Below are positions 27,427 to 36,214 of a DNA stretch of 47,856 nt, piece by piece (position 1 is the first letter of the stretch; the number at the start of each line of letters is the position of its first letter). Origin of the DNA: an uncultured Pedobacter sp. (GTDB lineage Bacteria > Bacteroidota > Bacteroidia > Sphingobacteriales > Sphingobacteriaceae); NCBI GenBank assembly GCA_946478755.1, contig CAMLDJ010000013.1, positions 1-47,856 on the forward strand. The letters run 5' to 3'. The translations under genes and the position numbers were made by a program. Under the pieces are notes generated by a model. The model saw only the letters and a list, made by a program, of their open reading frames with translations, searched no databases and was not told the origin of the DNA.

Positions 27427-28881
27427 ATGAGGAGTTTATTTAATATTAAAGCATGTTTAATTGCTATAGGTTTAATCCTATCGGGTACACAATCTTTAAC
27501 TGCACAAATCAAGCAGATTTTAAAAGCATACCCTGCACCTCCATCCGTTCAGCAGAATACCGATTTTACCGTTAAGGTACGGCAGCCAGGTCAACCATGG
27601 CAGGATCTCCCTGAATATACCGTAATGGTTGATCGTGTAAAGGGATTGGACCATTCAGTAGAAAAAGCATCTATGGCCTATTTTGACTTTTCAGGAGAAG
27701 TTGAGGTTTCTGTAAGATTCAATAAAGGCGCAATCAGCACCTCGCGGATACGTCCGCTTTCCTATAATATTCCGCATACAGTATCGGGCAGGACAATTAC
27801 CTTTAAGCTGGAAAAACCAGCAAATCTTTCAGTTGAGGTGAACGGTGATCTTTTTCATAACCTTCACCTCTTTGCAAATGCTGTAGAGACTTTCGTTCCA
27901 GACAGTACCGACAAAAACGTTGTTTTTTTTGGACCAGGTTTACATGAGATCCCCGGAGGGAATTTAAGGGTGTTATCTGGTAAAACAGTGTATGTTGCCG
28001 GTGGCGCTGTACTTAAGGGGCGGATTCTGATCGATAAAGTTGAAAATGTTAAGGTTCTCGGAAGGGGAATGATCGATCATTCCATTAAAGGAGCCATAAG
28101 GATTGCGAATTCCAAAAATGTTGAAATAGGGGGACTATTTGGTACACAGTGTTTTACAGGAGGGTCGGAGAATGTAACCATACGCAACTTTAAATGCATG
28201 AGTTACTACAAATGGGGCGACGGTATGAATGTCATTTCAAGCAACAATGTGCTCATCGATGGTGTTTTCAACCGTAATTCTGACGACTGCACTACCGTGT
28301 ACGGTACCCGTTTGGGATTTATAGGAGGTTGTAAAAATGTTGTCATGCGTAATTCTACCCTTTGGGCCGATGTTGCCCATCCCATTCTGGTCGGAACCCA
28401 TGGAAATACGCCCAGACCCGAAGTGCTGGAAGACCTGAGCTATATCAATATCGACATCCTCGACCATAAAGAGCAACAGGTGGATTACCAGGGCTGTATG
28501 AGCCTCAACGCTGGTGACAGCAATCTTATCCGCAATGTCCGTTTCGAAAATATCAGGGTTGAGGATTTCAGAGAAGGCCAGTTAGTCAATATCAGGGTGT
28601 TCTTCAATGCAAAGTATTGCACTTCTCCCGGCCGGGGTATTGAGCATGTTTTATTTAAAAATTTAAGCTACAATGGTACAAGGGCAAAACCGTCAATCAT
28701 TTTAGGCTATGATGAACAGAGAAAGGTCAGCAACATTGTATTTGAAGACCTGAGGATAAACGGGGTATTGGTTTCTGACGATATGCCAGACAAACCGGCC
28801 TGGTTTAAGACTTCCGATATGGCCGATATGTTTGTCGGCGATCATGTTGAGGGCGTGGTTTTTCGTAGGACTGGAAAGTAG
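27427..28881 (+). CDS. GH28-like beta-helix hydrolase (polygalacturonase fold), secreted
   Basis: The 484-residue protein has a signal peptide (ending SLTAQ), an N-terminal beta-sandwich (about 28-150) and a right-handed beta-helix (about 160-470). Active-site-like residues follow the GH28 order: WGDGMN with Asp265, NSDDCTTVYG with Asp286/Asp287 (21 residues later, as in polygalacturonases) and VGTHGN with His325. The final RIK-type motif is not obvious (NIRVFFNAKY may stand in for it), so it is a distant relative rather than a standard polygalacturonase. GH28 enzymes hydrolyse alpha-linked galacturonic acid or rhamnogalacturonan bonds with inversion; related beta-helix families act on other acidic glycans. 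It is 106 bp after the LacI gene and may be under its control. Confidence 0.75.
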   Translation: MRSLFNIKACLIAIGLILSGTQSLTAQIKQILKAYPAPPSVQQNTDFTVKVRQPGQPWQDLPEYTVMVDRVKGLDHSVEKASMAYFDFSGEVEVSVRFNKGAISTSRIRPLSYNIPHTVSGRTITFKLEKPANLSVEVNGDLFHNLHLFANAVETFVPDSTDKNVVFFGPGLHEIPGGNLRVLSGKTVYVAGGAVLKGRILIDKVENVKVLGRGMIDHSIKGAIRIANSKNVEIGGLFGTQCFTGGSENVTIRNFKCMSYYKWGDGMNVISSNNVLIDGVFNRNSDDCTTVYGTRLGFIGGCKNVVMRNSTLWADVAHPILVGTHGNTPRPEVLEDLSYINIDILDHKEQQVDYQGCMSLNAGDSNLIRNVRFENIRVEDFREGQLVNIRVFFNAKYCTSPGRGIEHVLFKNLSYNGTRAKPSIILGYDEQRKVSNIVFEDLRINGVLVSDDMPDKPAWFKTSDMADMFVGDHVEGVVFRRTGK

Positions 28882-29502
28882 CTGGTACGGGTAATCACCT
28901 TTCGGCAATATCTTAATATGTATTTACATGAACATTTTATTATGGACATCTTTCAATAAACTTATGAATCTGACCCGTCGCCCTGGATTTACTTAGCATT
29001 TTGAGATAAAAAACGGATCTGAACAAAATCAGCTGATTCCCTAAATCGATTTAAGTGTGGTATTACGCAAGCGGAGTATGTTTTTCATTGCAATGGATTC
29101 AGTTTTCAGCTTATGTTATGTCGGTTTTGTACAAAATAAAGTCTATTTAGTATAACGCTTAGAAAGCAGCTTTATATAACTTTGATATGATACCGACAGA
29201 TGACCTAGAGATTGGAACAATTGCATCTTCCTTGATTCAGTAATGTGGGTAACGGTATAAAATATAACCAGTATAAACCGGACATAAAAGAGCAGCATGT
29301 TATAAAACGCTGAATTTTTTGTCATAGGTAAGCTAATGAACTTTCATTTAGTTTAACATAAATGATGAGGCAATACCAAACCAGGAATGGAAAAAAATCA
29401 ATATGGAATTCGGAGTCTCCTTTCTGAGCAATGGGGGAGCGAAATAGAGCTAACTGATAAACATTTCAACTTTAGCAACACTTTTATAAAAATAAAAAAC
29501 AA
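28882..29502. other. Gene-free spacer before the retaining GH97 gene
   Basis: About 620 bp of AT-rich DNA. I see no gene on either strand beyond a 60-codon chance frame (29143-29325, minus) and no strong hairpin. The length suggests that the GH97 gene at 29503 has its own promoter, but no clear promoter motif was found. Confidence 0.5.
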
Positions 29503-31416
29503 ATGAAAAGTCTTTTTTTAGCACTGAGCCTTATTTTCAGTTCAGTTGGGTATGCCCAACAAATTTTATCGCCCAATAAAAAAATTAAAGTAGTTGTGGA
29601 AATGCAACAAGCTGGTCAGGGAGGTTTTGGCCAGGTACATTTTAAAGTACTTTATAAAAAAGGAAGTGCCTATATTGAAGTGCTGCCCAGTTCACCGCTG
29701 GGCATTTCAAGGGAAGATCAGCAGTTCGTATCGAATCTCAGGCTTATTGGAGAAGGTAAGGCCGTTGCTGTTCATGACAAATATGAAATGCTGACTGGAA
29801 AGCGAAAGCGCTGCGAGAATTTTGGTACTGAAAAAACATTCAATTATAAGAATCCGTCCGATCAGCCCTTGGATATCACTTTTAAAGTTTATAACGACGG
29901 GGTTGCGTTCAGGTATAGCTTTCCCAATAGCAAGGACTCCAGTTTATCTATTATAGATGAAACTACAGCCTATGTAGTTCCTGCAGGCAGCGAAAGATGG
30001 ATGCAACCATATAACCAAGCCTATGAGGATTTTTTTCCTTTTTCTACCACTGGGACCAACGAAAAAAACAATAGCGACTGGGGATATCCGGCATTATATA
30101 AAGTTAACAGTCAGCCATTATGGGTGTTAATTTCTGAGGCAGGCATCAGCAAAGAAAATTGCGCAGCCCGGCTTAACAATAAAGAAAACAAAAACGTATA
30201 CAAGGTAAGCTACCCTTCGACCAAAAAAAAACTACAGGGTGGGGTTGTTTCCAGTCTTCCCTGGAAATCGCAGTGGCATGTGATGATCATCGGCGAGTTG
30301 GCCGATCTGGTGCAGAGTACATTGATTACTGACGTGAGTGAGCCTACCGCCTTTAAAGACACCAAATGGATTGAACCTGGAAGTGCAGCCTGGGTGTATT
30401 GGGCATATAATCACGGATCAAAAGACTATAAGAAAGTGATTGAATACATCGACCTTGCCGTAAAAATGCGCTGGCCATACGTACTGATCGACTGGGAATG
30501 GGACGTAATGTCAAATGGAGGAAAGCTGGAAGATGCCTTGGGCTACGCAAAGAGCAAGGGCATCAAGACGCTTTTATGGTACAACTCCGGTACAGATTGG
30601 CTTGACCCGACTCCGGTAGACAGACTGTTGACAAAAGAAAAAAGAGAAAGGGAATTTTCATGGCTTAGAAGCCTTGGGATTTCAGGTATCAAGGTCGATT
30701 TTTTTGCAGGAGACCAGCAGGATATGATGAAATATTACATAGATATTCTTGAAGATGCCGCTAAATACCATTTACTGGTTAACTTTCATGGCGCTACCGT
30801 ACCCCGAGGCTGGGCCCGTACTTACCCGAACTTAATGACTACCGAAGCAGTTTACGGGGCAGAATGGTATAATAATAACTCAATCTTAACGGACAAGGCT
30901 GCTGCGCATAATACCACGCTTCCATTTACCCGTAATATAATCGGTTCTATGGACTATACGCCGGTAACGTTTTCAGATTCGCAGCATGCGCATAAAACAT
31001 CCTTTGCGCACGAATTGGCATTGGCAGTGGTGTTTGAGTCTGGTTTACAGCATTTTGCAGATAGGCCCTCTGCATATTATAATCTATCAGAAGGCTCCCA
31101 AAATTTTCTAAAAGGCTTTCCTACAACCTGGGATGAAACCAAACTGATCCAGGGCTATCCTGGTGAAATGATCGTTATTGCACGAAGAAAAGGAAAGCTC
31201 TGGTATGTAGCCGGACTTAACGGAAAAGATACACCGCAAACACTCGATCTAAATTTGAAATTTTTGGGCAATTCAGATTATGCTCTCCAGTTATTTAAAG
31301 ATGGAGCAGATACGAAATCTATTACCAGCGAAACCAAAAGCATCAAAAAATCGGGTACACTGCAAATCCAATGCCTGCCTAGAGGCGGCTTTGCAGGAGT
31401 AGTCAGCAGCTTGTAA
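29503..31416 (+). CDS. GH97 alpha-glycosidase, retaining-branch type (alpha-galactosidase-like)
   Basis: The 637-residue product has a signal peptide (residues 1-18, ending YAQQ) and the GH97 three-domain layout (beta-sandwich about 20-270, TIM barrel about 275-545, beta C-terminal). The motif GIKVDFF carries Asp399 where retaining GH97 enzymes have their nucleophile. Glu454 in GAEWY lies 55 residues later, the same spacing as the nucleophile and acid/base of the Bacteroides retaining alpha-galactosidase BT1871 (Asp415 and Glu470). Glu448 (TTEAV) corresponds to the calcium-ligand glutamate. This contrasts with the inverting-type GH97 at 4711. It probably removes alpha-galactose or another alpha-linked sugar. 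It is the last gene of the first locus; a truncated foreign gene begins right after its stop. Confidence 0.9.
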   Translation: MKSLFLALSLIFSSVGYAQQILSPNKKIKVVVEMQQAGQGGFGQVHFKVLYKKGSAYIEVLPSSPLGISREDQQFVSNLRLIGEGKAVAVHDKYEMLTGKRKRCENFGTEKTFNYKNPSDQPLDITFKVYNDGVAFRYSFPNSKDSSLSIIDETTAYVVPAGSERWMQPYNQAYEDFFPFSTTGTNEKNNSDWGYPALYKVNSQPLWVLISEAGISKENCAARLNNKENKNVYKVSYPSTKKKLQGGVVSSLPWKSQWHVMIIGELADLVQSTLITDVSEPTAFKDTKWIEPGSAAWVYWAYNHGSKDYKKVIEYIDLAVKMRWPYVLIDWEWDVMSNGGKLEDALGYAKSKGIKTLLWYNSGTDWLDPTPVDRLLTKEKREREFSWLRSLGISGIKVDFFAGDQQDMMKYYIDILEDAAKYHLLVNFHGATVPRGWARTYPNLMTTEAVYGAEWYNNNSILTDKAAAHNTTLPFTRNIIGSMDYTPVTFSDSQHAHKTSFAHELALAVVFESGLQHFADRPSAYYNLSEGSQNFLKGFPTTWDETKLIQGYPGEMIVIARRKGKLWYVAGLNGKDTPQTLDLNLKFLGNSDYALQLFKDGADTKSITSETKSIKKSGTLQIQCLPRGGFAGVVSSL

Positions 31417-31423
31417 TGCCCAA

Positions 31424-31557
31424 ACTGGATCTTTGATATGGAACGCAAAGTTAGGGCTGTCATCTGTCCATTCCTGAATAAATTCAGGAACAGTAAGGCT
31501 ATCCCATACCGTATGCATTGGAGCTGTAATAAACACGGTTTTTTGTAGTATATCCAT
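31424..31557 (-). pseudogene. Truncated SRPBCC (AHSA1-like) gene, N-terminal remnant
   Basis: The minus-strand frame starting at 31557 encodes about 42 residues that look like the start of an activator-of-Hsp90-ATPase-like SRPBCC protein: MDILQKTVFITAPMHTVWDS, then LTVPEFIQEWTDDSP. Around FAFHI this similarity ends, and the frame then reads antisense through the end of the GH97 gene. The rest of a normal SRPBCC protein (about 100 more residues) is missing. This looks like a deletion or recombination scar that brought the GH97 gene against the remnant. The exact breakpoint (about 31424-31440) is estimated. Confidence 0.6.
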
Positions 31558-31742
31558 AGATACAAAAGTACAATATTTGTATTTTATGCAACAGGTATGG
31601 GATTCTCATTTGTTTAACGCCGAAGTTGAAGAAGAATTCTGCCTGAAGTGCCCATGTTAATCACTATGATCATAAGAGGACAAAAAATCAATGGAACGAG
31701 ATTTAGAACAGAGCGCCTAGCAATGTTTCAATAATTAAGCAA

Positions 31743-32108
31743 TCATTCCTGAAGCAGTCTCTCAATTTCCTCCAACATCACAGCGAGATCAAAAGGTTTG
31801 GAAATATAACTATCTGCTCCACAGCTTTCAGCGATATTTTTGCCATCAGTACTTGCAGAGTACATCAATACAGGTGTGGAAGAGACCTTAGGGTTATCTC
31901 TTAACGACCTCAGGATCTGATCTCCTGAGATCATGGGCATCCAGATATCCAGAAGAACAATATCGGGAGATTCCCGCTCGATGCTTCTAAGTGCATTCAC
32001 GCTGTTTGGCTCAAGCACCACCTGGTAGCCATCTTCTTCCAGCAACAGTTCAAGCATTTCCAATATGCCCTGATCATCATCACAAACCAAAATCTTTTTA
32101 TCTTTCAT
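31743..32108 (-). CDS. Stand-alone response regulator receiver protein
   Basis: The 121-residue protein is a single CheY-like receiver: acidic pocket Asp10-Asp12 in LVCDDD, phospho-acceptor Asp54 in LLDIWMP, the Ser84 position and Lys104 in SKPF. There is no output domain, so it acts by protein contact or phosphotransfer. It starts 16 bp after the histidine kinase gene on the same strand, making it the likely partner of that LOV kinase. Small receivers paired with LOV or PAS kinases are known from bacterial light and stress signalling, often relaying to another kinase or regulator. What it controls is not visible here. Confidence 0.93.
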   Translation of the reverse strand: MKDKKILVCDDDQGILEMLELLLEEDGYQVVLEPNSVNALRSIERESPDIVLLDIWMPMISGDQILRSLRDNPKVSSTPVLMYSASTDGKNIAESCGADSYISKPFDLAVMLEEIERLLQE

Positions 32109-32124
32109 ACATAAATAGGGCTAA

Positions 32125-33654
32125 TTAATACATTGGTAAAGTAAAGCTGAACGTAGATCCGGTATTTTTTTGGCTTTCGGCCCATATGGTACCGCCGTGG
32201 TTGGTAATGATCTGCTGGCATAGATAAAGCCCAATTCCCATTCCAGGATAGTGTTTCTGCACTTCACCTACGCGATAGAAACGGTCAAAAACCTTATTCA
32301 GCTCATCCTCGCTAATGCCCATTCCCTTGTCTTCCACAGAAACCTTAATGAAATCGCTGATGGAAGAAACCCGGACTTCGATTTTGGTGTTATCAGCAGA
32401 GTATTTGATCGCATTGCTCAATAAGTTGGAAACAACCTGGATTAGATGGGATTCATCCCCATTGAAATTTCTGCCGATTTTTCCCGTAAGGGATATCTTT
32501 CTAGATGGCGTTGCGGCCCTGATGCTTTCGATAGTTTCAGCCACCATTTTATCAAAGTCAAATTCTTCCCGGTGCAGGGTGATATTGCCGGTCTGTATTC
32601 TGGATACATCTAAAAGTTCGGACAACAACTGGTTAAGGCGCTGAATGTATTTTCCGGTTTTCTCTACAACTCCTTTAAACTTGTCACTCGCATTTTCCGG
32701 CATCATCCTGTTCATAAGCTGCATATAACCCACGATCGTAGTTAATGGTGTTTTAAGCTCGTGGCTTGCAATAGAAAGAAAGTCGTCCTTACGCTGCTGT
32801 AAGGCCCGCTGATCGGTAATATCTTCTATAGCGAGCAATATCCAGTCCTTATATCTGCCTTCGAGCTCAATACGGTGGGCATTGAGCAGCATCAGTTTTT
32901 TGCCGATATGAGGGAAATCGTGTTCTACTTCATAATCCAATACCGGATTGTTCGTAGGAAGGATTTCTTCCATCATTTTTTTTAACTCTGGGATATTCCA
33001 TTGGCCATTACCAAGATCGTAAAGCAATTTACCCTTTGTTTCATTTATAGAAACCTTAAAAGTATTGAGAAAATGATTGTTGGCGCTTAAAACCTTATAA
33101 TCCTTGTCCATTACAACAAGGCTCTCCCGAATGGTTTCCACAATACTGCTCAAGTATTCCTGGCTCTCCTTGTACATTCTGGTTCTTTCTTCAACTTTGC
33201 GTTCGGTCTCCTCCTGCACAAGTTCGAGCTCCTGCTGTGTCCTCCGTCTTGAAGAAACGTCGTTCTGTATCCCAATAAAATGCGTGATCTGACCATTTTC
33301 GCCCTTTACCGGGGAAATATACAGTTCATTATAAAACAACTTCCCCTTTTTGGTATAGTTTCTAATCTCGACCCTGCAGCTCTCTCCGGAGGCGAGTGCC
33401 GTCGAAATTGCTTTACGTTCAGGCTGGTTACGGTCCTTACCCTGCAGGAACCTGCAGTTATGTCCAATAATTTCACTCCTTGTATACCCTGAAATTTCTT
33501 CGAAGGCAGGGTTGCAGTAGATTATCGGATTATCTGGCAGCAGATTATCGGTGATAACAATTCCGGTAACAGATGCATCTAAAACCTTATAAAGTACGTC
33601 AAGATCCAATGGCGTATTTATTTTTTTCGTATTGATATGATTTTCCTTACCCAA
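32125..33654 (-). CDS. LOV-PAS sensor histidine kinase (predicted blue-light photoreceptor)
   Basis: The 509-residue soluble protein has a LOV domain (about 18-135), a coiled-coil linker, a second PAS (about 167-280), HisKA with His298 in ASHELKTP and a HATPase (NLLSNAIKYS, GMGISEDE, GMGIGLYLCQQI). The LOV domain carries the photoactive motif GHNCRFLQG with Cys67 and the FMN-contact residues Arg68, Gln71, Asn99 (RNYTKKG), Asn109 (FYNEL) and Gln130 (GIQND). All positions needed for a flavin-cysteinyl photocycle are present. There is no signal peptide or membrane span, so it senses in the cytoplasm. The start codon appears to be TTG at 33654; no ATG lies upstream before the in-frame stop, and the next internal Met (160) would lose the LOV domain. 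It forms an operon with the receiver gene. Light dependence is a prediction. Confidence 0.93.
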   Translation of the reverse strand: MGKENHINTKKINTPLDLDVLYKVLDASVTGIVITDNLLPDNPIIYCNPAFEEISGYTRSEIIGHNCRFLQGKDRNQPERKAISTALASGESCRVEIRNYTKKGKLFYNELYISPVKGENGQITHFIGIQNDVSSRRRTQQELELVQEETERKVEERTRMYKESQEYLSSIVETIRESLVVMDKDYKVLSANNHFLNTFKVSINETKGKLLYDLGNGQWNIPELKKMMEEILPTNNPVLDYEVEHDFPHIGKKLMLLNAHRIELEGRYKDWILLAIEDITDQRALQQRKDDFLSIASHELKTPLTTIVGYMQLMNRMMPENASDKFKGVVEKTGKYIQRLNQLLSELLDVSRIQTGNITLHREEFDFDKMVAETIESIRAATPSRKISLTGKIGRNFNGDESHLIQVVSNLLSNAIKYSADNTKIEVRVSSISDFIKVSVEDKGMGISEDELNKVFDRFYRVGEVQKHYPGMGIGLYLCQQIITNHGGTIWAESQKNTGSTFSFTLPMY

Positions 33655-33952
33655 ATTGATAAAATTTATTTTTTATAAACGATACATGCCCCAATTTGGT
33701 TTTTAAAGATTTAAAGTTTTTGGTCGCTAAAAAAAGATAGATTTTATAATAATGATTTTTTTTAATCTGTGGATAAAGTGATGCTATCATATTACTCAAA
33801 AAAACCTTAAAGCAGACAAAGGCCTTGAAAGCAATCAGTTTTTCTGTGTCCGAAGGCGCTGTTTTTGAGCTCCTAACTCTCAATGTCTTGTTTTGAAATT
33901 CGGGTCAGATATAGATAAATAAGCTGTGAAAAATGCTCCCACTAATGTTAGC
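33655..33952. other. Spacer between GH89 stop and kinase start
   Basis: About 300 bp of AT-rich DNA with only a chance frame (33647-33883, minus). It should contain the promoter of the LOV kinase operon and the end of the GH89 transcript. I saw no clear terminator or promoter motif. Confidence 0.4.
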
Positions 33953-36169
33953 TTAGCGATACTGATGCGCTTTCTCAATCATGCTTCTGTATTTTTTGTG
34001 CATTTCAATGGCTATACTTACTGAACTGCCAACTGTTTTTAAGGGGTAATCTTTCCTTTGGTTTACCCAGCTCCATTCCCAGGCACTTACCTCCCTGTTA
34101 AACTGTTTGATATCGATTTCTTTTTGATCGTCGATGGCCTTTGATGCATATTTGAAAAAAAGCGCCCATCGCGGTTTGTAAAAATCATTGAACAAACCAC
34201 TCCATTGTCTGCAGGCATATTCGTTTAACGGACTTTTTTCATCACCCCATAGCGTAATCAAATCTTTCGCGTTCATTTCGTAAAGCGCTTTTTCAGCTGG
34301 ATTGTTTCCCCATGTTCTTGCCTGCTCAACCCACGGACCAAGCATAAAATCTTTTCGGGTAGCTAATAGCTTGTCCATATCGTCAATAAGCTGAAGAAAT
34401 TTTTGGCTTTCTGCTTTAAAGGTAACCATATCCTTTTTTTTGTAGGCGGTTACAAAATTTCGCTGTAGGGGCAAGGCATAATTTGCCATGGCCTGTCGGG
34501 TTACATCCACGATGTCGTACTGAAAACCATCACTGTTACCACAGGTAGGCGCGGCTTTTATGAGTTCATCCCAAGCTGGTAACAGATCTCGCTCCTGATA
34601 ATTTAATGTCGTTTTTGCCCAACGGGTCAGTGAATCAAGTGTGGGGCGTGCCTGAATAATAGATTCTGCGCCATCTCTGATGTATTTATCTTGCGGCACA
34701 TTATATACTGTTTTTCTTAAAATTTCCCATGCTTTTTGCGCATTGGGATTGTTTTTTCCGTATCTGTTAAAAACAAAATTAGGTAGCCATGTTTTTAGAT
34801 CTATCGGTTTCGATTGCCAAACATTGGCCATCATCAACTCGTATAATACCGGGTTTTGTTCAATACCTTCCATTGTGAGGCCAATACCTTTCATCTTGCC
34901 ACTTTGCAAATCGTTTAAGGCTTGTGCAGGTGCGGTGGCAATTACGTCCATCCGGCCAAAAAGATTGGTATTTCCGCCAAAATTATGCAGCATATTCCAG
35001 ATCCAGGGTTTTCCATAAAAACCAGAAGTGCGTTTCCATACCGGTTCTATTTCTGTGGCCAGGTCTAACAGTATCATCTTGTCGTTGGGTACGGCTTTTA
35101 AAAGGGCTTCTGTTTGGGGCTCTTTCCAGAATTTTCTATCACTATAAAATAGCCAGCCCTGCATTACCCAGATAGCCTTAGGATCTGCCTGCGACATCCC
35201 GTCATAAATCCTTGCACTCAGTTTACCTAAAAAATCAGGTGCTGATGATGGTGGTTCATTTTCGTTAAAGGTATCGGCAGAGTAAAGGTGATCGGTTCCC
35301 AGCAACGCGGTCTGTTTCTGTAAAAATTTTTTCCCGATAGCTGCGAACATAGGATCTTCCGAATCGAGGATATAAGTGTCTGCGAAACCATTGGTCCAGT
35401 TGGTAGCCTTAAGTTTCGCATTTGGAAATTTCTTTTTAAATGCAGCTGGTACATGCCCTGTAAATGCAGGCAGAACCGGTTTCATGCCAAGGGAACGTTG
35501 TCTGGTCAAAATTTTCTTTTGCAGTTCGAAGTGACTTTTCATCCAGTCTACTGGCAGCGGACCGCCCCAACCGTCTATATTTCCCATCCAGAACCACGAA
35601 AAATAAGCTGGTCCGGTAAAGAAATCCTTTAGATCGTTATCACTAAAGCCCATTTCTTTATACAAAAGATACCAGGTATATTCTTCTCCGGTAATAGCTA
35701 AAGGCATATTAATGCCATGAAGTGCCATCCAGTCTATTTCTTTTTCCCATCTGGCCCAGTCCCACCAGCTCATGCTATAATTAAAAGTGCAGTAGTTAAG
35801 GTAATAGCGGTACTCGTAAGGTGTAGATTTCCTTACCTTATTTTTAACAATCGGTAGGTTCTTGGGCAATTTAAGGTTCACGCCGTTCCAGGTAATCTGG
35901 CAATGGGCATATTCTGTTAAATAATAATAAAAAGCCGAAGCAATAGCTACACCGCTGTTCCCCCTTAAAATGATGGTGTTTTTTTTGCTTTCAATTTCAA
36001 AGACATCCATGCCGTTTTCAGAAACGATGCTTTGGATTAAAAAAAACTGATGCTGTTTGGGTAGAACCCTTTTGATCAGTTCAGCTGATGAAGAAAGATA
36101 AGTTTGTGCCCTTGTTTTAGCAGATGCCATTACCAAAAATGCCGCAAGAAAGTATATTTTATATTTCAT
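33953..36169 (-). CDS. GH89 alpha-N-acetylglucosaminidase, secreted
   Basis: Start at 36169 (738 residues) gives the signal peptide MKYKIYFLAAFLVMASAKTR ending in AQ; a 10-codon extension to 36199 is not needed. The sequence follows human NAGLU and bacterial GH89 proteins throughout: RYYLNYCTFNYSMSWWDWAR, then DWMALHGINMPLA, GEEYTWYLLY, FTGPAYFSWFWMGNIDGWGG and SADTFNENEPP with Glu303 at the position of NAGLU Glu316. LTMEGIEQNP carries the second catalytic Glu (NAGLU Glu446). These enzymes release terminal alpha-linked GlcNAc, for example from mucin-type O-glycans, heparan fragments or bacterial glycans. It is transcribed away from the tandem SusCD genes at 37197 across a shared spacer and is likely part of that second locus. 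Confidence 0.95.
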   Translation of the reverse strand: MKYKIYFLAAFLVMASAKTRAQTYLSSSAELIKRVLPKQHQFFLIQSIVSENGMDVFEIESKKNTIILRGNSGVAIASAFYYYLTEYAHCQITWNGVNLKLPKNLPIVKNKVRKSTPYEYRYYLNYCTFNYSMSWWDWARWEKEIDWMALHGINMPLAITGEEYTWYLLYKEMGFSDNDLKDFFTGPAYFSWFWMGNIDGWGGPLPVDWMKSHFELQKKILTRQRSLGMKPVLPAFTGHVPAAFKKKFPNAKLKATNWTNGFADTYILDSEDPMFAAIGKKFLQKQTALLGTDHLYSADTFNENEPPSSAPDFLGKLSARIYDGMSQADPKAIWVMQGWLFYSDRKFWKEPQTEALLKAVPNDKMILLDLATEIEPVWKRTSGFYGKPWIWNMLHNFGGNTNLFGRMDVIATAPAQALNDLQSGKMKGIGLTMEGIEQNPVLYELMMANVWQSKPIDLKTWLPNFVFNRYGKNNPNAQKAWEILRKTVYNVPQDKYIRDGAESIIQARPTLDSLTRWAKTTLNYQERDLLPAWDELIKAAPTCGNSDGFQYDIVDVTRQAMANYALPLQRNFVTAYKKKDMVTFKAESQKFLQLIDDMDKLLATRKDFMLGPWVEQARTWGNNPAEKALYEMNAKDLITLWGDEKSPLNEYACRQWSGLFNDFYKPRWALFFKYASKAIDDQKEIDIKQFNREVSAWEWSWVNQRKDYPLKTVGSSVSIAIEMHKKYRSMIEKAHQYR

Positions 36170-36188
36170 CTGTTTGTTTTTATTTTGA

Positions 36189-36214
36189 GGGATAACCATG
36201 GCTTTTGTTATCCC
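36189..36214. promoter_or_regulatory. Inverted repeat just upstream of GH89 start
   Basis: GGGATAAC (36189-36196) and GTTATCCC (36207-36214) are exact reverse complements around a 10-base loop. The dyad lies 20-45 bp before the GH89 start codon, so it would form a hairpin in the 5' leader or serve as an operator. It also overlaps the unlikely upstream extension of the GH89 frame. Function is inference. Confidence 0.4.

Noticed and set aside
31278..31565. 95-codon minus-strand frame in a second phase over the SRPBCC remnant
   Set aside because: It has no domain similarity; the neighbouring phase starting at 31557 is the one with SRPBCC-like sequence.
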